The translations under genes were made by a program, and so were the position numbers. From Halomonas organivorans (GTDB taxonomy: Bacteria; Pseudomonadota; Gammaproteobacteria; Pseudomonadales; Halomonadaceae), in contig NZ_JACHXM010000002.1 in assembly GCF_014192055.1 (NCBI RefSeq), positions 1 to 64,000 on the forward strand: a DNA stretch of 64,000 nt, in the 5' to 3' direction. The notes under the pieces are model-generated. The model ran no database searches. It was given only the letters and a program-made list of their open reading frames with translations, and was not told the DNA's origin. Below are positions 47,776 to 56,931 of the stretch, one piece after another. The first letter of the stretch is position 1; the number at the start of each line of letters is the position of its first letter.

Positions 47776-49437
47776 CTAGCCGCTCCTGGGCTCGCTGCGC
47801 AGCCCCTTGACCACCGCGAAGCAGGCCGCCAGCAGCACCAGGGTGAACGGCAAGCCGGTGGCGAGCACCGCCGTCTGCAGGGCCCCCAAGCCGCCGCCCA
47901 GCAGCAGCGCGATGGCGATGGCGCCCTCGATCAAGGCCCAGAAGACCCGCTGCGCCTTGGGGGCGTCCACCTTGCCGCCAGCGGTGAGCGAGTCGATCAC
48001 CAGCGAGCCGGAGTCCGACGAGGTGATGAAGAACACCATCACTAGCAAGATACCGACGAAGGAGGTGATGGCGGTCCAAGGCAGCTGGCTGAGCATCACG
48101 AACAGCTGCAGCTCGACGACCGCATTCTTGACCCCATCGAAGTGATCGGTGATGACCTGGTCGATGGCCGTGGTCCCGAAGGCCGTGAACCACAGCGTGG
48201 AGACCAGCGTGGGCACGATCATCACCGAGATCAGGAATTCGCGCACGGTGCGACCGCGACTGACGCGGGCGATGAACATGCCGACGAACGGTGACCAGGA
48301 GATCCACCAGGCCCAGTAAAGGGCGGTCCAGCCCTGGCGATAGTTGTCGTCTTCGCGACCGAACGGCATGGACAGGGCCGGCAGGTGGCTGAGGTAGGAG
48401 CCGAGGTTGCCGAAGAAATCGGTCAGGATCAGCAGGGTCGGGCCCACCGCGATCATGAACAGCAACAGCACGAAGGCCATGACCATGTTGATCATGGAAA
48501 GTCGCTGGACGCCCTTGTCGACCCCGGCCATCACCGACATCAGCGCCACCAGGGTGATGCCCATGATCAGCAGCACCATGGTGACGTTGCCGTCGGGAAT
48601 GTCGAACAGGTAGTGAAGCCCCGCCGTCGCCTGGGACGCCCCATAACCCAGCGAGGTGGCCAGGCCGAACAGGGTGGAAAAGACCGCCAGGATGTCGATG
48701 AGATGGCCTGGCCAGCCCCACACGCGTTCGCCCAGCAGCGGGTAGAAAATCGAGCGCATGGTCAGCGGCAGCCCCTTGTTGAAGGAGAACAGCGCCAGCG
48801 ACAGGGCCACCATCGCGTAGACGGCCCAAGGGTGGAGGTTCCAGTGATAGAGTGTGGCGGCCATGCCCAGCGAAATGGCGGCCTGCTGATCGCCGGCGGC
48901 ACCGTCCAGCGGGGCCCAGTCGGTGCGCACGCCGTTCTCGACGGTGGTGCCGGCCAGGGAGGTGCCGAAGTGGGTCAGCGGCTCGTTGACGCCGAAGAAC
49001 ACCAGCCCGATGCCCATGCCGGCGGCGAACAGCATGGCGAACCAGCCGACATAGCTGAACTCGGGCTTGGCGAGGGCCCCGCCGATCCGCACCTTGCCGA
49101 GAGGCGTGAAGATCAGCACGACGGCCACGATCAGAATGATGTTGGTGGACAGCAGGAAGAACCAGTCCAGGCTGCCGGTGAGAAAGCCGAAAGCAGCATC
49201 GAAGATCGGCTCCACCTCTTCCTGCAGCGCCAGGGTGAGGATCACGAAGAACAGGATGGTCAGCGCCGAGATGCTGAAGACCTTGCCATGCACATCCAGG
49301 TCGAACCCGAAGCGCCTGAAGGCGATGTTATCCTGTCCGATCACGTAATCGGTATCGATGACATTGGCCGGACCTTCGGGAGAGGGAATGCCCTCCCCTG
49401 CGGTCGTGGCCTGTGAGGCCTTGTTGTTGTTCGTCAC
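47776..49437 (-). CDS. BCCT family transporter (553 aa)
   Basis: A twelve-helix betaine-type importer with WTALYWAWWISWSPFVGMF then ARVSRGRTVREF. It shares its hydrophilic N-terminus (VIDTDYVIGQDNI) and length with the protein at 35420-37111. GTG 49437 follows GGAGAAA. It lies downstream of the GbcB-like operon on the same strand after 192 bp and is likely the uptake system of that pathway. Substrate undetermined. Confidence 0.9.
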   Translation of the reverse strand: MTNNNKASQATTAGEGIPSPEGPANVIDTDYVIGQDNIAFRRFGFDLDVHGKVFSISALTILFFVILTLALQEEVEPIFDAAFGFLTGSLDWFFLLSTNIILIVAVVLIFTPLGKVRIGGALAKPEFSYVGWFAMLFAAGMGIGLVFFGVNEPLTHFGTSLAGTTVENGVRTDWAPLDGAAGDQQAAISLGMAATLYHWNLHPWAVYAMVALSLALFSFNKGLPLTMRSIFYPLLGERVWGWPGHLIDILAVFSTLFGLATSLGYGASQATAGLHYLFDIPDGNVTMVLLIMGITLVALMSVMAGVDKGVQRLSMINMVMAFVLLLFMIAVGPTLLILTDFFGNLGSYLSHLPALSMPFGREDDNYRQGWTALYWAWWISWSPFVGMFIARVSRGRTVREFLISVMIVPTLVSTLWFTAFGTTAIDQVITDHFDGVKNAVVELQLFVMLSQLPWTAITSFVGILLVMVFFITSSDSGSLVIDSLTAGGKVDAPKAQRVFWALIEGAIAIALLLGGGLGALQTAVLATGLPFTLVLLAACFAVVKGLRSEPRSG

Positions 49438-49629
49438 TGGAGTTTCTCCTTCTTGGCGATAATGGTGGATATGTCAATCCTGACGGTCCCCACCAGAAAT
49501 ACCCTAGCCCGGATATGGGCACGACCTCGCGATAATGGACAAGGGGCATGAACCCTCGGAGGGTGCGGAAGGCGAACCTTCGTGCACCCGAGGCGTTCGA
49601 AGCTCAGGGCGCCCGGCATTCCATGATGG

Positions 49630-50745
49630 TCAGTATTCCACTTCCACACTGCCCTTCACGGCGGTGCAGCAGCTCAGCACATAGCCTTCGGCAATTTCTT
49701 CCTCGCTGATGCCGCCGTTATGATCCATGGTCGTCTGGCCATCGAGCACACGCACCCGACAGGTGCCGCAGATACCCATGCCGCAGGCCTTGGGTATATT
49801 GAGATCGGCACTGGCAGCGGCTTCGTAGAGGGTGGTGCCATCGGCCACCTGCACCGACTTTCCCGAGTCCTGGAAGGTGACCCAGTGCGCGTTCTCGACG
49901 GCCTCTTCCTCGCGCTCCTGGGCCTCGGCCGCATGCTCTTCGGCCACGGCGATATCGGAGGCCGGCGTGGCCCCGAATGACTCCTCATGGTAGTGAGAAA
50001 AGTCATAGCCAGCCGCCTGAAGAAGCTGACGTACCGCCCGCATATAGGGCGTCGGCCCACAGCAGAAGATTTCGCGGTCAAGGAAGTCCGGAGCGATGAG
50101 CTGAAGCATTTCCTGGGTCAGGTAGCCACGATAACCTCCCCAGATCTGGCCCGTCTCACTGCGTTCGCAAATTAGATGCAGCTTGAAGTTGTCGATGCGC
50201 GTGGACATGTAGTCCAACTCGGCACGATAGATGATGTCACTTGGCGTCCGAGCACTGTGGGCAAACACCATGTCCACTTCGGAATTGGTGTTGAAAAACC
50301 AGCGCGCCATGGACATGACCGGGGTGATACCAACGCCGCCGGATAGGAACAATACCTTTTCCGCCGGATGGTCGATGCAGTTGAACTGACCGACCGGACC
50401 ATGGACGGCAATGACATCCCCCTCCTGAAGATTGTCATGCAACCAGTTCGAGACGGCTCCCCCCGGTACGCGTTTCACCGTGATGGAAAAGCTGTAGGGA
50501 ATCGAGGGCGCGCTGGCGATCGTATAAGAGCGCATGACCTGCTCGCCGTTGATCTCGAGTTCCAGCGTCACGAACTGGCCCGGCTTGAAGAAGAACAGCA
50601 CGGGCTGCTGCATACTAAAACAGTAAGTCCTGACATCCCGGGTTTCCTGGATGATCTTGAGGCAGCGCACCACGTGGCGGCCATTTGCCCAGGTCTGGGT
50701 GTTGACGGGATTGAGGAATTCGGAACTGGCAAAGCTGGTAGTCAT
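49630..50745 (-). CDS. GbcB-like ferredoxin reductase of a Rieske betaine demethylase (371 aa)
   Basis: The reductase component passing electrons from NAD(P)H to a Rieske oxygenase. A FAD/NAD reductase domain (MRSYTIASAP, LFLSGGVGITPVMSMARWF, FCCGPTPYMRAV) is followed by an acidic Ala/Glu-rich linker, then a plant-type 2Fe-2S domain near residues 310-371 (CGMGICGTCRVRV, later SCC). This order and linker are typical of GbcB. ATG 50745 has AGGA 8 nt upstream. Its oxygenase partner is not adjacent; the GbcA/Stc2-like protein is 7.6 kb away at 58343. Confidence 0.88.
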   Translation of the reverse strand: MTTSFASSEFLNPVNTQTWANGRHVVRCLKIIQETRDVRTYCFSMQQPVLFFFKPGQFVTLELEINGEQVMRSYTIASAPSIPYSFSITVKRVPGGAVSNWLHDNLQEGDVIAVHGPVGQFNCIDHPAEKVLFLSGGVGITPVMSMARWFFNTNSEVDMVFAHSARTPSDIIYRAELDYMSTRIDNFKLHLICERSETGQIWGGYRGYLTQEMLQLIAPDFLDREIFCCGPTPYMRAVRQLLQAAGYDFSHYHEESFGATPASDIAVAEEHAAEAQEREEEAVENAHWVTFQDSGKSVQVADGTTLYEAAASADLNIPKACGMGICGTCRVRVLDGQTTMDHNGGISEEEIAEGYVLSCCTAVKGSVEVEY

Positions 50746-50829
50746 GAGGCACATCCTACGGCAAAGCCGCCACTCCCGGGCTGGGAGTGACGGGTCAGGC
50801 TCTTGTCATTCTACTGACGGATCAGCGCA

Positions 50830-52335
50830 TCAAACGAGCTGGATCCAGGTGGTCTTGATTTCGCAGTACTGATCATGGGCGTAGACCGATTTGTCACGGC
50901 CGCCGAAACCGGACTGCTTGTAGCCCCCGAACGGGGTCGTGATGTCACCCTCGGAGAAGCAGTTGACGGACACGGTGCCGGCACGAATCGCTCCGGCCAT
51001 GCGATGAACGGTGTTGAGATCTTCGCTCCACAGCGAGGCTGCCAGGCCATAGCAGGTGTCGTTGGCGATGGCGATGGCTTCCTCCTCGGTATCGAACGGG
51101 ATCACCGCCAGCACCGGGCCGAAGATCTCCTCGCGGGCCACGGCGGCCTCGGGCGAGACGTCGTCGAAGATGGTTGGGGGTACGAAGTATCCGCCGTTCT
51201 CAAGCAGGACTCGCTCCCCGCCGGTAACCGCCTTGAGCCCCTCGGCCTTGGCCTGTTCGATGTGAGACAGCACCTTGTCCATGTGGGCCTGCTCGATCAG
51301 GGCGCCGAGCTGCACGTCCGGGTCCAGCGGATCACCGATTTTCCAATCCGAGGCAAGCTGCAACTGCATCTCGTCGAGCAATGCATCCTTGATGGAACGA
51401 TGCACGATCAGCCGCGAACCGGCGGAGCAGTTTTCGCCCATATTCCAGAACGCAGAGGCCAGCACGTCGCCCGCCACGGCCTTGAGATCGCCGACGTCCG
51501 GCATCACCACCTGCGGGTTCTTGCCGCCGCACTCGAGCACCACCCGCTTGAGGTTGCTGGCGGCCGAGTATTCGAGAAATTTACGCCCCACCTCGGTGGA
51601 GCCGGTAAAGGCAGCCAGGTCGACGTCGGGGTGCAGGCCAATGGCCTTGCCGGCCACATGGCCGAGCCCCGTTACCACGTTCAGCACACCGGCAGGGATA
51701 CCAGCTTCATACGCTAACTCGGCCAGGCGAGTGGTGCTGAGCGACGTCAGCTCGGCGGGCTTGAGTACCACGCTGTTGCCGGTGATCAGCGCCGGCCCCA
51801 GCTTCCAGCCGGCCATCATGGCGGGGAAGTTCCACGGTAGCACCGCGCCGACCACACCGATGGGCTCACGCGTCACGGTGGCTACTACGCCCTTCTCGGT
51901 GGGTGCCACGGCCTCGTAGAGCTTGTCGGCGGCCTCAGCATGCCAGCGGATGGTGTTGGCCGTATCGGGAATGTCGACGTTGAAGCATTCGCCGATCGGC
52001 TTGCCCGCTTCCAGCGCCTCCAACACGGCCAGCTCCAGGCAATGCTCCTCGATCAGGTCGGCGAAGCGCTGCATGATGGACTTGCGCTCGGCAGGCGCCA
52101 AGTCCGACCAGACCCCTGCCTCGAAGGCGCGACGGGCCGCCTGCACGGCGAGGTCCACGTCCTCCTCCCCGCAGGCGGCAACCTGGGTCAGCACCTCTCC
52201 GGTGGCTGGGTTCAGAGTCTCGAAGGTTTCGCCAGAGCGTGAAGAGACGAAGCGGCCGTCGATAAAGGCTAGATTACGGAACTCGAGACGCTCGACCTGC
52301 TGGGCGATGGCGTCCTTGGTGAGGATATCGGACAT
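50830..52335 (-). CDS. PuuC-like aldehyde dehydrogenase (501 aa)
   Basis: An NAD(P)-dependent ALDH of the gamma-glutamyl-aminobutyraldehyde dehydrogenase group. Motifs are PWNFPAMMAGWKLGPAL, FTGSTEVGR, LECGGKNPQ with the general base, and MGENCSAGSRL with the catalytic Cys. ATG 52335 follows GGAGGAG. It lies in an operon with a PuuB-like oxidase and a DapA-family lyase. In a hydroxyproline-type route it could oxidise 2-oxoglutarate semialdehyde, but that is inference. Confidence 0.88.
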   Translation of the reverse strand: MSDILTKDAIAQQVERLEFRNLAFIDGRFVSSRSGETFETLNPATGEVLTQVAACGEEDVDLAVQAARRAFEAGVWSDLAPAERKSIMQRFADLIEEHCLELAVLEALEAGKPIGECFNVDIPDTANTIRWHAEAADKLYEAVAPTEKGVVATVTREPIGVVGAVLPWNFPAMMAGWKLGPALITGNSVVLKPAELTSLSTTRLAELAYEAGIPAGVLNVVTGLGHVAGKAIGLHPDVDLAAFTGSTEVGRKFLEYSAASNLKRVVLECGGKNPQVVMPDVGDLKAVAGDVLASAFWNMGENCSAGSRLIVHRSIKDALLDEMQLQLASDWKIGDPLDPDVQLGALIEQAHMDKVLSHIEQAKAEGLKAVTGGERVLLENGGYFVPPTIFDDVSPEAAVAREEIFGPVLAVIPFDTEEEAIAIANDTCYGLAASLWSEDLNTVHRMAGAIRAGTVSVNCFSEGDITTPFGGYKQSGFGGRDKSVYAHDQYCEIKTTWIQLV

Positions 52336-52372
52336 TGTTTTGCTCCTCCGGGTCGTGAATCGTGAGGGTAAA

Positions 52373-53701
52373 TCAGAGTTCGTTGCCGGCCTTCCACTCT
52401 TTCCAGGCGAGGGTCGAGCTCACCCCCAGGCCGAGGAAGGGCTCCGGCGGGTTGGCAACAGGCTTGGGCTGCTTGAGCATGATGTCGAGCTGTTCGCTCT
52501 CGACGCCTAGCGCATACTCGGCGGCCAGCTTGCCGGTGATGGTGCCGCGGGCGAGGCCCAGGCCGTTCTGGCAGAGGGCGCTGTACACCCCCGGGGCGAG
52601 CTCGCCGAAGGGCGTGCCTCCGTTGCGGGTGACACACAGGGCGCCACCCCAGGTGTATTCCATCTCGACGCCCGGCAGCATCGGGAAGCGCTGCTCGAAC
52701 GACCGGCGATGGGCCGCACGGATGCGCGCCATCTTGCCGGTATCGGCACTGATGCAGGCGTTATAGGTGAAGGTGTGGCGCACGCAGATGCGCCCGCTGG
52801 CCAGTCGGCGCAGGGTCGTACCCATCGGGTCGGCCGGGATCAGGCCCCAGCTCTGCTCTCCGCCCAGCATGGCCAACTCATCATCGCTCAACTGGCGCGT
52901 CATGCTGCCGTAGGTATAGACGGGCAGGATGCGCCCCTTGAGGCCCAAACCGCCGAACTGCGACGCGTAGGCATTGTTGGCGAGCACCAGCCTCGGGGCC
53001 TGCAGCCGCCCTTGGTCGGTGACCAGCGTATGCGGCTGGCCGACCTCGATGCGGCGTACCGGGCTGTCCTCGAACAGCCGCACGTTCTCGGGCAGCGTGT
53101 CGCCCAACCCGCGCACCAGCGCCGCCGGCTGGACCAGCACGGTGCCAGGCGCATGCACCCCGGCCTTGAAGAAGTCGGTGCCGGTCACCGCCTTCATCTG
53201 CGAGGCATCGAGCTCGCGATAGGGTTCGCCGAGCCCCGTCAGGCCCTTGGCAAACGCCTCCAGGGCCCGCAGCCCATGGTCTTCCACCGCTCCGTGCAGC
53301 TTGCCCTGTTCACGCCAGTCGCACTCGATACCGTGCCCCTTGACGATGCCCCGCATATAGTCGATTGCCGAGCGATTGAGGCAGATCTGCTGCAGGTCTT
53401 GGGTACGGTCGCCGGTATAGTCGTGCGAATTCAGGTCATGAGGTAGGTCGATCATGAAGCCGGAGTTGCGGCCGGCGGCCCCGAAGCCGACCCGACGCGC
53501 GTCCACCAGGGCGATGGAGGCATTCGGCTGAAGCTCGGCCAGACGCCGGGCGCCGGCCAGGCCGGCCAGGCCGGCGCCCAGCACCACCCAGTCGGCCTTG
53601 ACCTCGCCCTTCAGCGGCGTCGAGGGCCCCGGCGCAGGCAGCGTCTCGTACCAGCCACAGTGCCCGTCATTCTGGGGCAGTTTGTTGCATGTCAGCTGCA
53701 T
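52373..53701 (-). CDS. PuuB-like FAD-dependent amine oxidoreductase (442 aa)
   Basis: A DAO-fold flavoprotein with VLGAGLAGLAGARRLAEL near residue 36 and GAAGRNSGFMIDLPH. It is a paralogue of the protein at 24447-25766, sharing the GWY... opening and the NPPEPFLGLGV... ending. It lies between the DapA-family gene (24 bp) and the ALDH gene (37 bp). It may oxidise a secondary amine or a D-proline-type product to an imine. Confidence 0.87.
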   Translation of the reverse strand: MQLTCNKLPQNDGHCGWYETLPAPGPSTPLKGEVKADWVVLGAGLAGLAGARRLAELQPNASIALVDARRVGFGAAGRNSGFMIDLPHDLNSHDYTGDRTQDLQQICLNRSAIDYMRGIVKGHGIECDWREQGKLHGAVEDHGLRALEAFAKGLTGLGEPYRELDASQMKAVTGTDFFKAGVHAPGTVLVQPAALVRGLGDTLPENVRLFEDSPVRRIEVGQPHTLVTDQGRLQAPRLVLANNAYASQFGGLGLKGRILPVYTYGSMTRQLSDDELAMLGGEQSWGLIPADPMGTTLRRLASGRICVRHTFTYNACISADTGKMARIRAAHRRSFEQRFPMLPGVEMEYTWGGALCVTRNGGTPFGELAPGVYSALCQNGLGLARGTITGKLAAEYALGVESEQLDIMLKQPKPVANPPEPFLGLGVSSTLAWKEWKAGNEL

Positions 53702-53725
53702 GGAAGATGCCTCCGGCGCCAGGGC

Positions 53726-54616
53726 TCAGCCGCGATGTGCGACCAGTGCTTCATAGGCGCGCTTGAAGGCCGCCTTTTCGGTCTCACTCAGCGGCAGCAG
53801 AGGGCGGCGTGCGTTGCCCACCGGCGTGCCGGCGAGCTCGCAGCCGTACTTGATGTACTGGCAGAACTTGCCGCCCTGCTCGAGCAGGTTGAGGATCGGC
53901 AGCAGGCGAGCGGCCTGCTGGCGGCCGGCGACAAAGTCCTGATCGATCACGCAGGCCTTGTGCAGGGCAACGTGTTCCGGCGCCAGGAAGTTGGACGCTC
54001 CGGCCACCCAGCTCCGAGCGCCCCAGACGAAGAATTCCAGCACCTGGTCGTCCATGCCGCAGCTGAGCTGGATATGGTCGGCATGCTCGTTGGCCAGCTC
54101 ATGCATGCGCTCGACGGAGCCGGTGCTCTCCTTGATCGCCTGGATGTTCGGACGCTCGCGCAGGGCGTCGAGCAGATCGAACTCCATCGGAACGCCGGTG
54201 CGATCGGGGAAGTTGTAGAGCATGATCGGCATGTCGAGAGCGTCGTCAACGGCCTGGATATGTGCGAGCAGCTCGTCCTGGGCCGGCTGACAGTAATAGG
54301 GTGCCGCCACCAGGATGGCGTCGAAGCCGGCCGCCTTGGCATGCTGGCCCAGTGCCAGGCTGTCTTCGGTCGTGGTGGCGTTGACGCCGGCCATCAGCGG
54401 AATGCGCCCCTGGGCATGGTCCACGACGTAATCGAAGACCCGCTTACGCTCGTCCTTGGTAAGGGCATAGTACTCGCCGGTGGTCCCGCCGATGATCAGG
54501 CCATGCACGCCTTGCTCGATCAGGGTATCGATCACGCGCCCCAGGGCATCCAGCTGGATGGCGCCCTGCGCATCGAGGGGAGTCACGACCGGCGTCCAGA
54601 TACCATCGAAATTCAT
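53726..54616 (-). CDS. DapA family lyase/deaminase (296 aa)
   Basis: A class I aldolase-fold enzyme with GGTTGE at 43-48, Tyr134 (MLYNFPDRTG) and Schiff-base Lys162 (AIKEST). The family includes dihydrodipicolinate synthase, sialate lyase and the pyrroline-4-hydroxy-2-carboxylate deaminase of hydroxyproline catabolism. With an amine oxidase and an ALDH in one operon, the deaminase role is attractive, giving 2-oxoglutarate semialdehyde. I start at ATG 54616, preceded by AGGTGA, not the frame from 54649. It is first in the operon. Confidence 0.82.
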   Translation of the reverse strand: MNFDGIWTPVVTPLDAQGAIQLDALGRVIDTLIEQGVHGLIIGGTTGEYYALTKDERKRVFDYVVDHAQGRIPLMAGVNATTTEDSLALGQHAKAAGFDAILVAAPYYCQPAQDELLAHIQAVDDALDMPIMLYNFPDRTGVPMEFDLLDALRERPNIQAIKESTGSVERMHELANEHADHIQLSCGMDDQVLEFFVWGARSWVAGASNFLAPEHVALHKACVIDQDFVAGRQQAARLLPILNLLEQGGKFCQYIKYGCELAGTPVGNARRPLLPLSETEKAAFKRAYEALVAHRG

Positions 54617-54783
54617 ATCGTCACCTAGTTGTATGAAGTATGTCGGCATAGCCGATTGGCCATGCCCGTCAGAGTAAACAGCGAGGGGATCACCGCGAAA
54701 GAAACCTTTTTTATCGCCAATTCATGACTGGACGTTATGGCTGGAATGACCGGCTCTGTGTCCAGTGCGAGGTCAGAAAACAC

Positions 54784-54811
54784 AATGGGATGCACCCTCG
54801 TGCATCCCATT
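54784..54811 (-). terminator. Terminator of the proXWV-type operon
   Basis: AATGGGATGCA/TGCATCCCATT makes an 11-bp perfect stem with a 6-nt loop; on the minus strand TGTTTTCTG follows. It lies about 50 bp past the binding-protein stop. Confidence 0.8.
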
Positions 54812-54861
54812 GCCTTTCTCTCTCCCATGCTCTTCATTCACTCGAGAACAATTCGCAGACC

Positions 54862-55878
54862 TCATTCGGCCGCAGCGCGCGCCTCGTTCAGCCACTCGTC
54901 GAACTCCTCGCGGTGGGCGTCGACCCATTGTTCGGCATGGCGACGGATGTCTTCCTCGCTGCTCTCGCCCTCTTGCATCTTGAGGTTCTGGGCACTCTCG
55001 GCATCGGGGCTGATCGACAGGTGAGACAGGAACTCACGAGCCGCCGGGTTTTCTTCGGCAAAATCCTTGTTGAGGACCGCCTTGATCGTATCGACGGCGA
55101 AGCCCAGGTTCTTGCCATCGACTTCGGTATTGACGTCGTTGTTGCCATCCGGCAGGTCCGTGTAGGGCACTTCCAGCCATACCACGTCCTTCCCCGGCAC
55201 CAGCTTGGCGGTGATCCACTGCGGTACCCAGGTGTAATAGAGGATGGGCTGTCCCTGCTCATAGCGCGTGATGGTGTCGGCCATCAGGGCAAAGTAGGAC
55301 CCCCGATTCTGGGTGACCGTATCCATCAGGTCGTAGGCAGCAAGGTGGTGATCGATCGTTACCTCACACCCCCAGCCGGGGTTACAGCCGGTGAGATCGG
55401 CCTTGCCATCATCGTTGGTGTCGAACAGCGCGGCGACCTCCGGATCGCGCAGATCCTCGAGGGAGTCGATGTCATACTCCTCGGCGGTTTTCTTGTCGAT
55501 CAGATATCCCTGACTGACACCGGTCATCACGTCGCCGACCTTGACCATGGTATCGTCACCGCCCGCCCGCTCGTAGAAGCCTTCGTGAAGCTTGTCCCAC
55601 AGGTGCACGGTGAAGTCGGCATCGCCATAGGACAGCGCCATCATCATGGTCGGATAGTCGGTCTCCTTGGGCGTCTCGACGTCGTATCCCAGCTCCTGCA
55701 GCCCAATCACGGCCACCTGGCCACGAAAGTGTTCCTCGGTAATGGTCGGGAAGATCGGCGTGACCGTTACGCCTTCGCCCGGCTTATCTGCATCCGCCAC
55801 GGCGGTGGTTGCCGCCAAGACTCCCAGCAGAGAAACGGCCAGCGGGCAAGCCCTGCGATGTAGTGCAGTTGTCATCAT
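54862..55878 (-). CDS. ProX-like glycine betaine-type ABC substrate-binding protein (338 aa)
   Basis: Periplasmic receptor of the importer. A signal peptide (residues 1 to about 29, ending TTAVADA) is followed by a type II binding fold with aromatic residues typical of betaine cages (DFTVHLWDKLHEGFY, ILYYTWVPQW). ATG 55878. It is the third gene after the ATPase and permease. The ligand could be glycine betaine, proline betaine or another quaternary amine. Confidence 0.88.
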   Translation of the reverse strand: MMTTALHRRACPLAVSLLGVLAATTAVADADKPGEGVTVTPIFPTITEEHFRGQVAVIGLQELGYDVETPKETDYPTMMMALSYGDADFTVHLWDKLHEGFYERAGGDDTMVKVGDVMTGVSQGYLIDKKTAEEYDIDSLEDLRDPEVAALFDTNDDGKADLTGCNPGWGCEVTIDHHLAAYDLMDTVTQNRGSYFALMADTITRYEQGQPILYYTWVPQWITAKLVPGKDVVWLEVPYTDLPDGNNDVNTEVDGKNLGFAVDTIKAVLNKDFAEENPAAREFLSHLSISPDAESAQNLKMQEGESSEEDIRRHAEQWVDAHREEFDEWLNEARAAAE

Positions 55879-55944
55879 GAGTTCCTTACTGTTGTTGTCA
55901 TTACATGGCTAAACGAGGCACGCCTGGTGACGGCGTGCATGGCG

Positions 55945-56898
55945 TCAGGCATCCGCACGGGGCGCCAACTTGCCGATCCCGAACAGACGCAGAAAGATGC
56001 CCAGAGGGCCCTTCTGGAACCAGCGTCGATGATCGCCGGCGATCGCACTTCGCTCCCCCATCGCCTGGGTCAAGCGATCCAGGAAGATAGCCAGCAGCAC
56101 CAGCCCCAGACCGCCCACGGTGGCCAGGCCCATATCCAGGCGCCCGATACCGCGCAACACCATCTGGCCCAGGCCACCGACGGAGATCATTGATGCGATC
56201 ACGACCATCGAAAGAGACAGCATCAGCGTCTGGTTGAACCCGGCCATGATGGTCGGCGTAGCCAGGGGCAGCTGCACGCGGCGCAGCATCTGGCTCGGCG
56301 TGCAACCGAAGGCTCGCGCCGCCTCGATCTTGTCGGCCGGCACCTGGCGGATTCCGAGATTGGTCAAGCGCACCAGGGGTGGAAGAGCGAACACGATGGT
56401 GACCAGCACTCCCGGGACGTTGCCGATACCGAACAGCATCACGACAGGAACCAGATAGACGAAGGCCGGCAGCGTCTGCATGGCATCCAGCACCGGCCTG
56501 ACCACCTTCTCCAGGCGATCATGGCGGGCACACAGAATGCCTAGCGGCACGCCGAACAGGCCGCAGAAGAAGACCGCCGTCAGCACCAGAGACAGGGTGG
56601 TCATCGATTCGGACCATACGCCGATCAAGCCCAGCAGGATCAGCGTGAAGGCGCAGAAGATGCCCATGCGCCGACCCGCCACCTGCCAGCCCAGCAGGGA
56701 GCCGAGCAGGATGCCGATGGTGGGAGGTATCGACTGAAGCAGCCCCTCGATGCCATCGAGTACCTGATCGATCGGCCAGCGCACGGCCCTGAACACACCC
56801 CGGAAGTTGTCGACGAGATAGTTGAGGCTGGCCTCCACCCAGTCGCCCAGCGGGATGTGGAGTACCTGAAACGGGTCGAGAATGGTCAGTTCGGACAT
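55945..56898 (-). CDS. ProW-like ABC transporter permease (317 aa)
   Basis: The integral-membrane component of a betaine ABC importer. It has about seven hydrophobic segments and the coupling-loop motif [30 protein letters not shown]. The N-terminal periplasmic/amphipathic part ([18 protein letters not shown]) is as in ProW. It lies 33 bp after the ATPase gene and 66 bp before the binding-protein gene. Confidence 0.9.
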   Translation of the reverse strand: MSELTILDPFQVLHIPLGDWVEASLNYLVDNFRGVFRAVRWPIDQVLDGIEGLLQSIPPTIGILLGSLLGWQVAGRRMGIFCAFTLILLGLIGVWSESMTTLSLVLTAVFFCGLFGVPLGILCARHDRLEKVVRPVLDAMQTLPAFVYLVPVVMLFGIGNVPGVLVTIVFALPPLVRLTNLGIRQVPADKIEAARAFGCTPSQMLRRVQLPLATPTIMAGFNQTLMLSLSMVVIASMISVGGLGQMVLRGIGRLDMGLATVGGLGLVLLAIFLDRLTQAMGERSAIAGDHRRWFQKGPLGIFLRLFGIGKLAPRADA

Positions 56899-56931
56899 GC
56901 GGACTACCTACCCTCCTGTGTTGTTGTGTGA

